A DNA stretch of 8,791 nt from Candidatus Kaiserbacteria bacterium (GCA_024654165.1 JANLIP010000001.1:1-8791); one strand, 5' to 3'. Positions 1 through 5,701 are shown, numbered from the stretch's first letter. Numbers and translations: made by a program. The notes: generated by a model from the letters alone, not told the origin.

Positions 1-30
1 TTTCTTTGCGGGTCGAATTACCAACCGTAA

Positions 31-591
31 GCGAACCATAAAACTCTGAACAACATACTTTCATCGCTCGCAGTTACCGCCATCGTCGGCCTTGGCGCGA
101 CAGCTTCGGGGCACGTACTCTCTAACGGCACCATCCCTGCTACCAACGACGCGAATGTGCAGGTCACTGCTGATGCAAACGCAGATGCGGATGCCGGTGC
201 GAAAGCTAAAGCTGTTGTGTCCGGCGTGAAGTCAATCGTTGCCAAAAAGAATGTGCAGGCAAACGTTGACGTCACCGGAACAACCAACTTCTCGGCTAAC
301 GGCGAGAACGGTTTCGCAGCTGAAACAGATGCAGATGTGTCTGCCGGTGCAGATACGGCCGCAAGCGCGAGTAGCGCTGCAGCCGGAAATGCTTCCGCGA
401 GCGGAAACAGTTCTTCCGCAGGCGAAAGCAATTCTTCCGGTTCCAGTTCTGCTTCTGCTTCGGGCTCGGTCAGCGCGGATACTTCGGTCTCTGCTTCCTC
501 AAATAGCGGGGCGGGCATCAGTGTTGATACCGGCTCTGGAGGAGGCAATGCCTCTGTTTCCGGAACGGGCTCCCTAAATGTCAGCATTTAA
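31..591 (+). CDS. Secreted Ala/Ser/Gly-rich low-complexity protein, 5' end apparently broken
   Basis: The frame is open from an in-frame stop at 28-30 to TAA at 589-591. From about 46 it encodes LNNILSSLAVTAIVGLGATA, a good hydrophobic signal-peptide core, then a mature part rich in Ala, Ser, Gly, Asn and Asp with no Cys and no recognisable domain. No ATG, GTG or TTG occurs in frame before GTG at 157, and that GTG lies after the signal peptide, so it is an unlikely true start. In the next frame, positions 2-46 encode a basic stretch (RITNRKRTIK) that would make an ideal n-region. One extra A in the A run at 40-43 would join the two. The gene may therefore be frameshifted, carry a sequence error, or use CTG at 46. 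Composition resembles the protein at 783-1526, suggesting a related surface or secreted role. Function unknown. Confidence 0.6.
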   Translation, partial: ANHKTLNNILSSLAVTAIVGLGATASGHVLSNGTIPATNDANVQVTADANADADAGAKAKAVVSGVKSIVAKKNVQANVDVTGTTNFSANGENGFAAETDADVSAGADTAASASSAAAGNASASGNSSSAGESNSSGSSSASASGSVSADTSVSASSNSGAGISVDTGSGGGNASVSGTGSLNVSI

Positions 592-602
592 AGCCCATTC
601 TT

Positions 603-632
603 GAAAGCCGCCCCCGCGGGGGCGGCTTTCTT
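603..632 (+). terminator. Intrinsic terminator after the first secreted protein gene
   Basis: A perfect inverted repeat, GAAAGCCGCCCC with its complement ending in GGCTTTC, spans 603-630. It forms about 12 GC-rich base pairs around a CGCG loop, 11 bases after the stop codon. The T-tract is short (CTTTCTT), so termination probably relies on the very stable stem. It isolates the first gene from the promoter of the next. Confidence 0.8.
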
Positions 633-725
633 GCGGGCACTGTGGGCGATTATTGCAATATGTGGGCGTCTCTTCCGTCATATTCATGGGATACTCATGT
701 TAACCTGATACGGTAGCGTTGTGCG

Positions 726-731
726 TATAAT
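726..731 (+). promoter_or_regulatory. -10 box upstream of the second secreted protein gene
   Basis: TATAAT at 726-731 matches the sigma-70 consensus in full and lies 51 bases before the ATG at 783. No good -35 hexamer is found at 17 bp. The nearest candidates are CTGATA at 705-710 (15-bp spacer) and TTAACC at 700-705 (20 bp). An ECF-type reading (AAC near 702-704, CGTA at 724-727) is possible but only suggestive. The leader also has an AGAAGG ribosome binding site at 771-776, 6 nt from the ATG. Confidence 0.6.
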
Positions 732-782
732 TTGTGAGTCTTATTATTTATTAACGTAAATTAAAGTAATAGAAGGTCATAT

Positions 783-1526
783 ATGAAATACATTGGAACA
801 ATTGCATTCAGTCTCGTGTTTGCTCTCTCCGCCACATTCGCTCTTGCGTTGGGCGTGGACGGCTACGGCTCCACAGGAGCAAGCGCAGGCACGAACGGCA
901 CTATCGGGGTTGATGCCGGTGCGTCCGCGAACGCAAGCGGTTCAATGGAAGCCTCCGGCGATGGCACAAGCTCCGGCGCTAGTGCGGAAGCAAATGGCAA
1001 TGTCGGAATCAATGCAGAAGTGAATGTCGGCCCAATAAGCATCGGCCGTGCTGACGTTGATTCCGACACGACCGTAGAGGGGGCGGTGACAAGCGCTTCT
1101 TCGGTGAGTACGGGTGCGGAACTTTCGGCATATGCTTCGGGAGTTGTTAAAGCCGATGAGAATGTAAGCGATGTGGAACTTACGGAAACCGCAGTCTCTC
1201 TCGGATACAAACAGCGTGCACGGCTTTTCGGATTCGTTCCGATTTTCGTCCGCGCGACCGCGACAGTGAAAGCAAACGGCGAGACGACTGTCAGATATCC
1301 GTGGTACGCGTTTCTCGCAACAAAAGATTCTGCTTTGGTAACAGCAAGCGTGAAAACAGCCACATCAGCAACAGTTGCGGCGAACGCGGAAGCGAGTGCG
1401 AAACTCTCGGCCGCAATGCAAGCGCGCCTGCTTGAGCAGATTCATGCCGCTATGCAGAGCAATCTGAAGGCGTCTCTTATGGCAGAGGCAAATGCGAAAG
1501 CAAAGGCAGGAGCTACGGTCCAATAG
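783..1526 (+). CDS. Secreted Ala/Ser/Gly-rich protein with a conserved-looking central domain
   Basis: This 247-residue protein starts at ATG 783 behind AGAAGG (771-776). Residues 1-22 form a classical signal peptide (MKYIGTIAFSLVFALSATFA, cut probably near ALA-LG), so the protein should be exported. Residues 25-80 are low-complexity Gly/Ala/Ser/Asn. Residues 80-182 look globular, alternating beta-like segments around GFVPIFVRATATV and TTVRYPWYAFLATKD. Residues 185-247 are an Ala-rich, probably helical tail with Met, Gln and Lys. There is no Cys, lipobox, LPXTG or C-terminal membrane anchor. I know of no assigned function. Similar Ala/Ser-rich secreted proteins with an aromatic YPWY-type core seem common in Parcubacteria, but that is recollection, not a search. 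It lies just upstream of a sigma/anti-sigma pair and is a plausible target of it. Confidence 0.8.
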   Translation: MKYIGTIAFSLVFALSATFALALGVDGYGSTGASAGTNGTIGVDAGASANASGSMEASGDGTSSGASAEANGNVGINAEVNVGPISIGRADVDSDTTVEGAVTSASSVSTGAELSAYASGVVKADENVSDVELTETAVSLGYKQRARLFGFVPIFVRATATVKANGETTVRYPWYAFLATKDSALVTASVKTATSATVAANAEASAKLSAAMQARLLEQIHAAMQSNLKASLMAEANAKAKAGATVQ

Positions 1527-1555
1527 AATCGGCGAGGACATTTCGCATCGCGAAT

Positions 1556-1620
1556 AAGCACGACCCGTCCACAGACGGGCCGATGAGTCAGACATCGGCA
1601 CCTGTAGACGGGCCGTGCTT
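1556..1620 (+). ncRNA. Compact structured RNA element between the secreted protein gene and the sigma factor gene
   Basis: AAGCACG (1556-1562) pairs with CGTGCTT (1614-1620). Inside, CCCGTC (1564-1569) pairs with GACGGG (1574-1579), and CCGATG (1580-1585) pairs with CATCGG (1593-1598), giving a three-way junction. CCCGTC can pair instead with a second GACGGG at 1607-1612, extending the outer stem to 13 bp with one A-C mismatch. The two folds exclude each other. Only TTT follows, so this is a weak intrinsic terminator for the upstream gene at best. It may be a 3'-end stabiliser, a leader of the sigma operon (100 nt before its ATG) or a protein-binding RNA. No known riboswitch class is recognised. 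Confidence 0.45.
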
Positions 1621-1719
1621 TGCCGTCCGAAACGAATAGGCTACTATGTTGAAACCTTCCGACACGACGCGCCGGTAAGAATACCGTGCCCGCGCCGTCT
1701 GTGTTAGTGGGCCTCTAAA

Positions 1720-2250
1720 ATGGCATCTCAACAAGAGAAAATGTTCCTTGAGGCGTTTGATGCGCACGCGGATTCTCTGTTCCGACACGCGTGTTTCCGG
1801 TTGAGCGACCGCGAACGGGCTCGCGACCTTACCCAAGATACGTTTCTCAAGGCATGGGATTATCTTGAGGGCGGCGGCGAGATACAGAACATCAAAAGTT
1901 TTCTGTATCGGATTCTGCACAATCTCATCGTTGATGAGTATCGCAAAAAATCATCCGGCTCTCTTGACGAACTTTTGGAAGACGAGGCGGTGGCTCCCGC
2001 GATTGAAGCGCTCATGTCCGAGGGGAGTGCCCGCGATACGGAAGAGAGGATTGACGAACGGGCGCTTGTTGAAAAGATTCGCTCTTTTATTCCTGAATTG
2101 CCCGAGGATTACAGAGTCGCCGTTACGCTCCGCTTCATTGATGACTTCTCCATCGGAGAAATTGCAAAAACAACCGGTGTGTCCGAAAATGTCGTTTCCG
2201 TACGAATCCATAGAGGCATCGCAAAACTGCGCACCCTCTGCCAAATATAA
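1720..2250 (+). CDS. ECF-type RNA polymerase sigma factor (sigma-70 family)
   Basis: This 176-residue protein has the two-domain ECF layout. Region 2 is at residues 15-80, with the core-binding and -10 recognition block DRERARDLTQDTFLKAWDYL and the following FLYRILHNLIVDEYRKK. A variable acidic linker follows at 81-112. Region 4 is at 115-172, with the helix-turn-helix FSIGEIAKTTGVSENVVS and the closing VRIHRGIAKLR. It should direct core polymerase to a small regulon. No clear Shine-Dalgarno precedes ATG 1720. ATG 1741 is an alternative start but would trim the first helix. The DUF5667-like membrane protein starts 8 nt after its stop, the usual arrangement of an ECF sigma factor with its membrane-bound inhibitor. 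Family assignment is strong; the regulon is unknown. Confidence 0.93.
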   Translation: MASQQEKMFLEAFDAHADSLFRHACFRLSDRERARDLTQDTFLKAWDYLEGGGEIQNIKSFLYRILHNLIVDEYRKKSSGSLDELLEDEAVAPAIEALMSEGSARDTEERIDERALVEKIRSFIPELPEDYRVAVTLRFIDDFSIGEIAKTTGVSENVVSVRIHRGIAKLRTLCQI

Positions 2251-2258
2251 ATACCAGT

Positions 2259-3290
2259 ATGAATAACAAATTACACGAATATTTAAAAAAAGCGGGAGAA
2301 GAAATATCTCTTACGCATGAAGAGCGCGAAAAGATGAGAGGCGTACTCCATGCCTATATGGCGATGAAGCCAATTCCCTCGCAAGCCCCGCAGATGAGTC
2401 CTATAAGCGGATGGAGTATGGAGCGGATTTTCGCTCGGCGCGCTTTCGCGGCGAGTCTTATTGCAGTGGTTTTTGTTTCCACTGCCGGAATTTCCTATGC
2501 TGCCGAAGGCGCTCTTCCCGGAGATCTTTTGTACCCGGTAAAGACGCATGTAAACGAGCCCGTCAGGGGTGCCTTCGCGGTATCCCCCTCCGCAAAATCA
2601 GCATGGGCGATGAGTGTCGCCGGCGAGCGCATAAAAGAAGCAACAATGCTTGCAGCCGAAGGACGCTTGAGTCCGGCACACCAACAGGAACTTCAGGCGA
2701 ACTTTGAAAGCCATGCGCGGAAAGCGTCTGAAAACATTTCGGCGCAAGCGAGCACCAGTCCGGAGAAAAGCACCGAAACGGCGGTTCGTTTTGAAGCCCA
2801 ACTTTCCGAATACGAGCGCGTACTCACGCAGGTGGGAGAGGAAAAGAAAATTGCTGTGGGCACCCTTGTTTCTTCCGTTCAAGCGGAGCGCGAACATGTC
2901 GCTAAACGCAATGGTCTCATCGCTAAAAAAAGGGGAGACTCACGGCAGTCTGTGAGCTCGGGGAAAAACAATTCCGAGAAGAGGGCGCGAAAAAATGCGG
3001 AGTCAGGAGGTGCGGGAGAGAAGCGGGTAGAAACACGCCCCGTATCATCAACTACGACAGTGGGCATTCAATCTCAAGCCACAACATCTGATGAATTCAA
3101 GTCATCCGATATGCAACAGAAAGGCGCGTCACTCCAAGCATCGTCTTCTTCGCAAAGCGGATTCGGAGAAGGGGGTGCGATAGATGTTGAACTTCATAAC
3201 AGCATTGAAGCTACGCAAGAGATTAAAAATACAGTCCCGCCTGTTCAATCGGTGTTGCCCGTTCTCGTACCCTCGCCAACACTTCCGTAA
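2259..3290 (+). CDS. DUF5667-like single-pass membrane protein, probable anti-sigma partner
   Basis: 343 residues. Residues 1-60 are polar and helical (MNNKLHEYLKKAGEEISLTH and onward) and predicted cytoplasmic. A single hydrophobic segment at 63-82 (FAASLIAVVFVSTAGISYAA) is the membrane anchor. Just outside it, EGALPGDLLYPVKTHVNEPV (83-102) is the typical opening of DUF5667, followed by a helical region to about 205. Residues 215-343 are Ser/Thr/Gln/Lys-rich, low-complexity and probably disordered in the extracellular space, ending with a Pro-rich tail. The gene follows the sigma factor gene by 8 nt with no clear ribosome binding site, so it is probably translationally coupled. By synteny it is inferred to hold the sigma factor at the membrane. 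No zinc-binding HxxxCxxC anti-sigma motif is seen, so sequestration would use another surface. Confidence 0.8.
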   Translation: MNNKLHEYLKKAGEEISLTHEEREKMRGVLHAYMAMKPIPSQAPQMSPISGWSMERIFARRAFAASLIAVVFVSTAGISYAAEGALPGDLLYPVKTHVNEPVRGAFAVSPSAKSAWAMSVAGERIKEATMLAAEGRLSPAHQQELQANFESHARKASENISAQASTSPEKSTETAVRFEAQLSEYERVLTQVGEEKKIAVGTLVSSVQAEREHVAKRNGLIAKKRGDSRQSVSSGKNNSEKRARKNAESGGAGEKRVETRPVSSTTTVGIQSQATTSDEFKSSDMQQKGASLQASSSSQSGFGEGGAIDVELHNSIEATQEIKNTVPPVQSVLPVLVPSPTLP

Positions 3291-3291
3291 A

Positions 3292-3435
3292 ATGGATGTT
3301 CGCGCTCTTCTGCTAAATCTTCCTGCGGGGAAAAGCACGCGCGACCAAAAGAAACTGCGGAAAACTTTTGACCAAGGCGTGGCCGATGCACTTTCAATTG
3401 AAAAAGAATTGCGGGAACTCTTTTCTGTATCGTAA
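3292..3435 (+). CDS. Possible 47-residue small protein ending the sigma operon
   Basis: ATG 3292 lies one base after the stop of the DUF5667-like gene, and the frame runs to TAA at 3433-3435. The product begins MDVRALLLNLPAGKSTRDQK and ends KELRELFSVS. It is charged and likely helical, with no signal peptide or membrane segment and no family I recognise. Base composition matches the neighbouring genes and the tight spacing fits coupled translation, but there is no ribosome binding site of its own. It could be a real third member of the operon or the decayed end of a longer gene. Confidence 0.4.
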   Translation: MDVRALLLNLPAGKSTRDQKKLRKTFDQGVADALSIEKELRELFSVS

Positions 3436-3491
3436 GGAAACATTTCTTTAAGATTGATTTCGGTGTCCAAGTCCAACCTTGAATTCTCGGC

Positions 3492-3525
3492 GTACCAAAC
3501 CTATGCGGTCGCATAGGTTTGGTAC
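3492..3525. repeat. 34-bp palindrome, copy 1 (downstream of the PaaX/Cas2-like gene)
   Basis: GTACCAAACCTATGCG (3492-3507), a GT spacer, then the exact complement CGCATAGGTTTGGTAC (3510-3525): perfect 16-bp arms. It lies 38 bp beyond the stop of the minus-strand PaaX/Cas2-like gene. The same sequence recurs inverted, with two changes, at 4137-4170. There is no T-tract on either side, so it is not an ordinary terminator. It is best read as a dimeric protein-binding site or the end of a small mobile cassette. Confidence 0.85.
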
Positions 3526-3563
3526 ATGAACACCCGCGGAATTAAGTGTCCGCAGTTTCCATT

Positions 3564-4136
3564 TCATCCATTCTGCAATCCAAAATGCTTCTTAATAGGC
3601 GCATCACCTTCCAAAGAATCCACTATCATGTAGAGCATGTCCCTGCCGATATGAAAGTCGGCCTTGAGGAGCGTTATGAGGTCTTCACAGTCATACGGAT
3701 ATATCCACACGCTGTGTTGCAAATGAACGAAACCAATCGTCTGCAACGTGCGACGAACTTTGTTTCGCATGCCTTTCCGATATTCCGGAATATCGAATAT
3801 CAGAACGCGCCACTTGTGGTCCCAGTGTCGTGGTTTCTGCGCCGCAAGTTCCCGTGCTTCAAGAGTGTGTAGCGCCGTCACGCCCTTTGGCGTAAGACGA
3901 AGTTTGCGTTCCTCCCATTTGAGAAGACCGGATGCGACGAGCCGGTCGCACGAGCGCGTGACAATATCCTTCTGTCGGGGCGAGCGGATAATGCCTAGTT
4001 TGGCCATAGCCCCGACAACATTTGGGGCGACGACAAACACGCTAATCAACCCCGCAAGTTTAACGGTTTCAAGAATGATTTTCTTGAGCTCGTTCCTGCG
4101 AGAGCGCCGCAGGCTCTCCTTTTCCATGATGCCCAT
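3564..4136 (-). CDS. PaaX-like transcriptional regulator with C-terminal Cas2-like domain
   Basis: 190 residues. The basic N-terminus (1-20, RRSRRNELKK) is followed by a hydrophobic helix at 24-45. A winged-helix region comes next at about 50-95 (SPRQKDIVTRSCDRLVASGL, then a basic wing and LTPKGVTAL). Residues 108-186 form a Cas2/PaaX-C ferredoxin-like domain: KWRVLIFDIPEYRKGMRNKV, then LQTIGFVHLQHSVWIYPYDC. The Asp of FDIPE (115) sits where Cas2 carries its catalytic Asp. In CPR genomes such genes are often labelled Cas2, but no CRISPR array or cas1 is present and the wHTH points to a DNA-binding regulator. The ATG at 4134-4136 abuts a 34-bp palindrome with no room for a ribosome binding site, so the message is probably leaderless and self-repressed. 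ATG at 4125-4127 is the alternative start. Confidence 0.82.
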   Translation of the reverse strand: MGIMEKESLRRSRRNELKKIILETVKLAGLISVFVVAPNVVGAMAKLGIIRSPRQKDIVTRSCDRLVASGLLKWEERKLRLTPKGVTALHTLEARELAAQKPRHWDHKWRVLIFDIPEYRKGMRNKVRRTLQTIGFVHLQHSVWIYPYDCEDLITLLKADFHIGRDMLYMIVDSLEGDAPIKKHFGLQNG

Positions 4137-4170
4137 GTACCAATACTATGCGACCGCATAGGTTTGGTAC
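4137..4170. repeat. 34-bp palindrome, copy 2 (operator-like, abuts the start of the PaaX/Cas2-like gene)
   Basis: GTACCAATACTATGCG (4137-4152), AC, CGCATAGGTTTGGTAC (4155-4170). It is the reverse complement of copy 1 except for two bases in the arm nearest the gene. Those two changes break the symmetry and create TAGTAT (minus strand, 4148 to 4143), a possible weak -10 box ending 6 nt before the ATG at 4136. A repressor bound here would cover that box, suggesting autoregulation. It lies 110 bp upstream of smpB on the other strand, so an effect on smpB is also possible. Confidence 0.8.
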
Positions 4171-4267
4171 AGATGGATTTTGTGGATAATTATTATGATT
4201 GTGTTGGAGATGAGCGCCGTAGATAGAGATTATCTACCCGTATGAGGTAATGTGAGATTTGCTGGTG

Positions 4268-4273
4268 TATAGT
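4268..4273 (+). promoter_or_regulatory. -10 box of smpB, leaderless arrangement
   Basis: TATAGT at 4268-4273 (5 of 6 consensus) ends 7 bases before the smpB ATG at 4281, so transcription should start at or beside the ATG. No Shine-Dalgarno lies between. A -35 hexamer is not obvious. A small dyad, GTAGATA (4219-4225) and TATCTAC (4231-4237), lies upstream and might bind a regulator. Confidence 0.5.
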
Positions 4274-4280
4274 GTTTTCC

Positions 4281-4727
4281 ATGAGCCTTGTTGAAAACAA
4301 GCGGGTTGGGTTTGATTATGAAATTCTGGAAACGCTGGAGGCGGGTTTGGAATTGCACGGTTTTGAAGTTAAGTCGCTACGCGCGGGCCACGGCTCTCTC
4401 AAGGGCGCGCATGTGGTGGCGCGAGGGGGCGAAGCGTATCTTGTGGGTGCGACCATCCCCCCGTGGCAACCTTTGAACGCCCCGAAATCATACGAGCCGG
4501 ACAGAACCCGCCGATTATTGCTTTCCAGAAAGGAAATCCTGCGGGTGGCCGAGGCGGAATCCGAAAAGGGCTTGACAATCGTGCCACTTTCGGTATATAA
4601 TAAAGGGCGAAAACTGAAACTCGGAATCGCAATCGCGCGCGGTAAGAAAAAGGAGGACAAACGTCATTCTATACGTGCCCGCGAAGAAAAGCGCAGGATG
4701 GATAGGACTTTGAAAAAGAGCCTGTGA
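4281..4727 (+). CDS. smpB: SsrA-binding protein SmpB
   Basis: 148 residues, normal for the family. SmpB binds tmRNA and delivers it with EF-Tu to stalled ribosomes, acting as the missing codon-anticodon mimic in trans-translation. The family signatures are clear: VENKRVGFDYEILETLEAGL at the start, HGFEVKSLRAG (residues 29-39), GEAYLVGA, the PDRTRRLLLSRKEI block (73-86), then GKKKEDKRHSIRAREEKRRM, and a basic tail (DRTLKKSL) that enters the decoding centre as a helix. ATG 4281 was preferred over GTG 4272 because the latter lies inside the -10 box and the family begins just before VENK. The tmRNA gene follows 43 nt after the stop on the same strand, so both partners may be co-transcribed. Its coding sequence also contains a consensus promoter (4572-4601). 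Confidence 0.97.
   Translation: MSLVENKRVGFDYEILETLEAGLELHGFEVKSLRAGHGSLKGAHVVARGGEAYLVGATIPPWQPLNAPKSYEPDRTRRLLLSRKEILRVAEAESEKGLTIVPLSVYNKGRKLKLGIAIARGKKKEDKRHSIRAREEKRRMDRTLKKSL
4572..4601 (+). promoter_or_regulatory. Consensus sigma-70 promoter inside smpB, probably for ssrA
   Basis: TTGACA (4572-4577), an 18-bp spacer, then TATAAT (4596-4601): both hexamers match the consensus in every base. Transcription would start near 4608, giving a precursor about 160 nt longer at the 5' end than mature tmRNA (start 4771), to be trimmed at the acceptor stem by RNase P. The bases also encode conserved SmpB residues (LTIVPLSVYN), so part of the match could be coincidence. Confidence 0.6.
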
Positions 4728-4770
4728 TTAGTCATCCGCAGAGAGCGCGGGTACACCCCCTTCTCTCTCC

Positions 4771-5172
4771 GGGGATGATTTGATTCGACAGGAGTATAGA
4801 TAGCGACATGTGCGCCACGGGAGCGAGCGTCTCCCATACCAACACTCAAATTCTAAGTGCGAACAAAGTAGCACGGGCAATTTTGTCACCTATACAGGTG
4901 GCAGACTTGCAGCCCGCTTACGCTCTCGTAGCCTAAGCGCCGTCCACGAAGCCGATGCTTGATTAAGCTCCGCTGGGCGTCAAAAAATTCAAGCACTGAT
5001 GCGTGAAGCCCTGCATGCATCTAAGACTTCGGGCTCGGCAATGCATTATTCTGTTTATCTTACAGATGCAAAGCTTAAATCCGCCGAAAGGCGGGACAAG
5101 ATAACCTACGCGGCGTAGCATCATTCGTTAACTCACTCTTGGACGGGAGCTCACTACTCCCCATCTCCACCA
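4771..5172 (+). ncRNA. ssrA: Transfer-messenger RNA (tmRNA, SsrA)
   Basis: The 402-nt RNA rescues stalled ribosomes by acting as alanyl-tRNA and then as a message for a degradation tag. The 5' end GGGGATGATTTGATTCGACA carries the conserved tmRNA start. GGGGATG (4771-4777) pairs with CATCTCC (5162-5168), followed by discriminator A and an encoded CCA (5170-5172). The T-arm is GGGAG, loop CTCACTA, CTCCC, just before the acceptor strand. The tag frame most likely resumes at GCG 4859 and reads ANKVARAILS through AYALVA, stopping at TAA 4934-4936: 25 residues, longer than the common 10-11 but with the usual hydrophobic Y-A-L-x-A end that proteases recognise. The remaining sequence would hold the pseudoknots, not drawn in detail here. 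smpB lies immediately upstream. Confidence 0.96.
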
Positions 5173-5183
5173 AAATAAGAAAA

Positions 5184-5210
5184 CTCCGCTTCGGCGGAGC
5201 TTTTCTGTAT
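5184..5210. terminator. Bidirectional intrinsic terminator between ssrA and the DUF1003 gene
   Basis: CTCCGC (5184-5189), a TTCG tetraloop, GCGGAG (5194-5199), followed on the + strand by CTTTTCTGTATTTT. On the minus strand the same stem is followed by TTTTCTTATTTT, 22 bases past the stop of the converging DUF1003 gene. One hairpin therefore ends both transcripts. Confidence 0.88.
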
Positions 5211-5221
5211 TTTGAAATAAG

Positions 5222-5671
5222 TCATTTCTCCAATTTCTTCAAAATCGTTTGCATCGCATTGTCTTGATTTTCCAGATGCAATAAAATAGTTTCTATTTCT
5301 TTTTCCGCTTTGGTGTTCACTTCAAAATCGGCCTCGGCACGCGCCTCGGCGTGCTTGCCCTGCAGATTCTGGCCTATCAAAAGAAGCGGCATGAGAAGAA
5401 GCTGAATCATGTTGGAAATGAAAAGCCACAGAACAAAAGCCGGATACGGGTCAAATGTGAGTTCAGCGGGTGCCATAAGATTCCAGCCGAGCCACACAAC
5501 GGTCCACGCGAAGATGAGGAGAAAGAAACCCATCGTGCCGATGCGGTCGGTAATCCACACGGCGAAACGCTCCAGCTTGGTCAAGCGCTCTTTGTGTTCA
5601 ATATTTATGTTGCGAATAGGTTTGCGGGCCTTTTTAAGTTCTGTGAGCGGAAGGGGTTTGTTTAGTTCCAT
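5222..5671 (-). CDS. DUF1003 family membrane protein
   Basis: 149 residues from ATG at 5669-5671, with a possible GAAAG ribosome binding site 9 nt upstream. GTG at 5675 is an alternative start. The family order is clear: a basic cytoplasmic N-terminus, the lead-in RLTKLERFAVWITDRIGTMG, a first membrane helix at 46-64 (TMGFFLLIFAWTVVWLGWN), the family hallmark TFDPYPAFVLWLFISNMIQL opening the second helix (78-100), then LIGQNLQGKHAEARAEADFE and a C-terminal coiled-coil-like cytoplasmic helix (NTKAEKEIETILLHLENQ). Biochemical function of DUF1003 is not established. The hicA remnant ends only 30 nt upstream on the same strand, so it may be co-transcribed with hicBA. Confidence 0.92.
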   Translation of the reverse strand: MELNKPLPLTELKKARKPIRNINIEHKERLTKLERFAVWITDRIGTMGFFLLIFAWTVVWLGWNLMAPAELTFDPYPAFVLWLFISNMIQLLLMPLLLIGQNLQGKHAEARAEADFEVNTKAEKEIETILLHLENQDNAMQTILKKLEK

Positions 5672-5701
5672 ATGCACAGTCTTTCACAGACAGCCGAAAA
5701 A

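Noticed and set aside
18..587. Long minus-strand open frame opposite the first secreted protein gene
   Set aside because: It mirrors an Ala/Ser-rich gene, giving a low-complexity Ala/Pro/Glu product without domains or ribosome binding site. The same applies to the minus frame at 863-1363.
3492..3525. Palindrome copy 1 as an intrinsic terminator for the sigma operon or the PaaX/Cas2-like gene
   Set aside because: No T-tract follows the stem on either strand, and a near-identical copy sits at a gene start rather than an end.
3546..3872. Plus-strand open frame opposite the PaaX/Cas2-like gene
   Set aside because: It is a shadow of the regulator gene and encodes no recognisable protein.
3492..4170. 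CRISPR repeat units around a cas2 gene
   Set aside because: Only two copies, inverted rather than direct, separated by a gene and without spacers. No cas1 is present.
4272..4280. GTG 4272 as the smpB start
   Set aside because: It overlaps the probable -10 box, and the three extra residues are outside the conserved family start.
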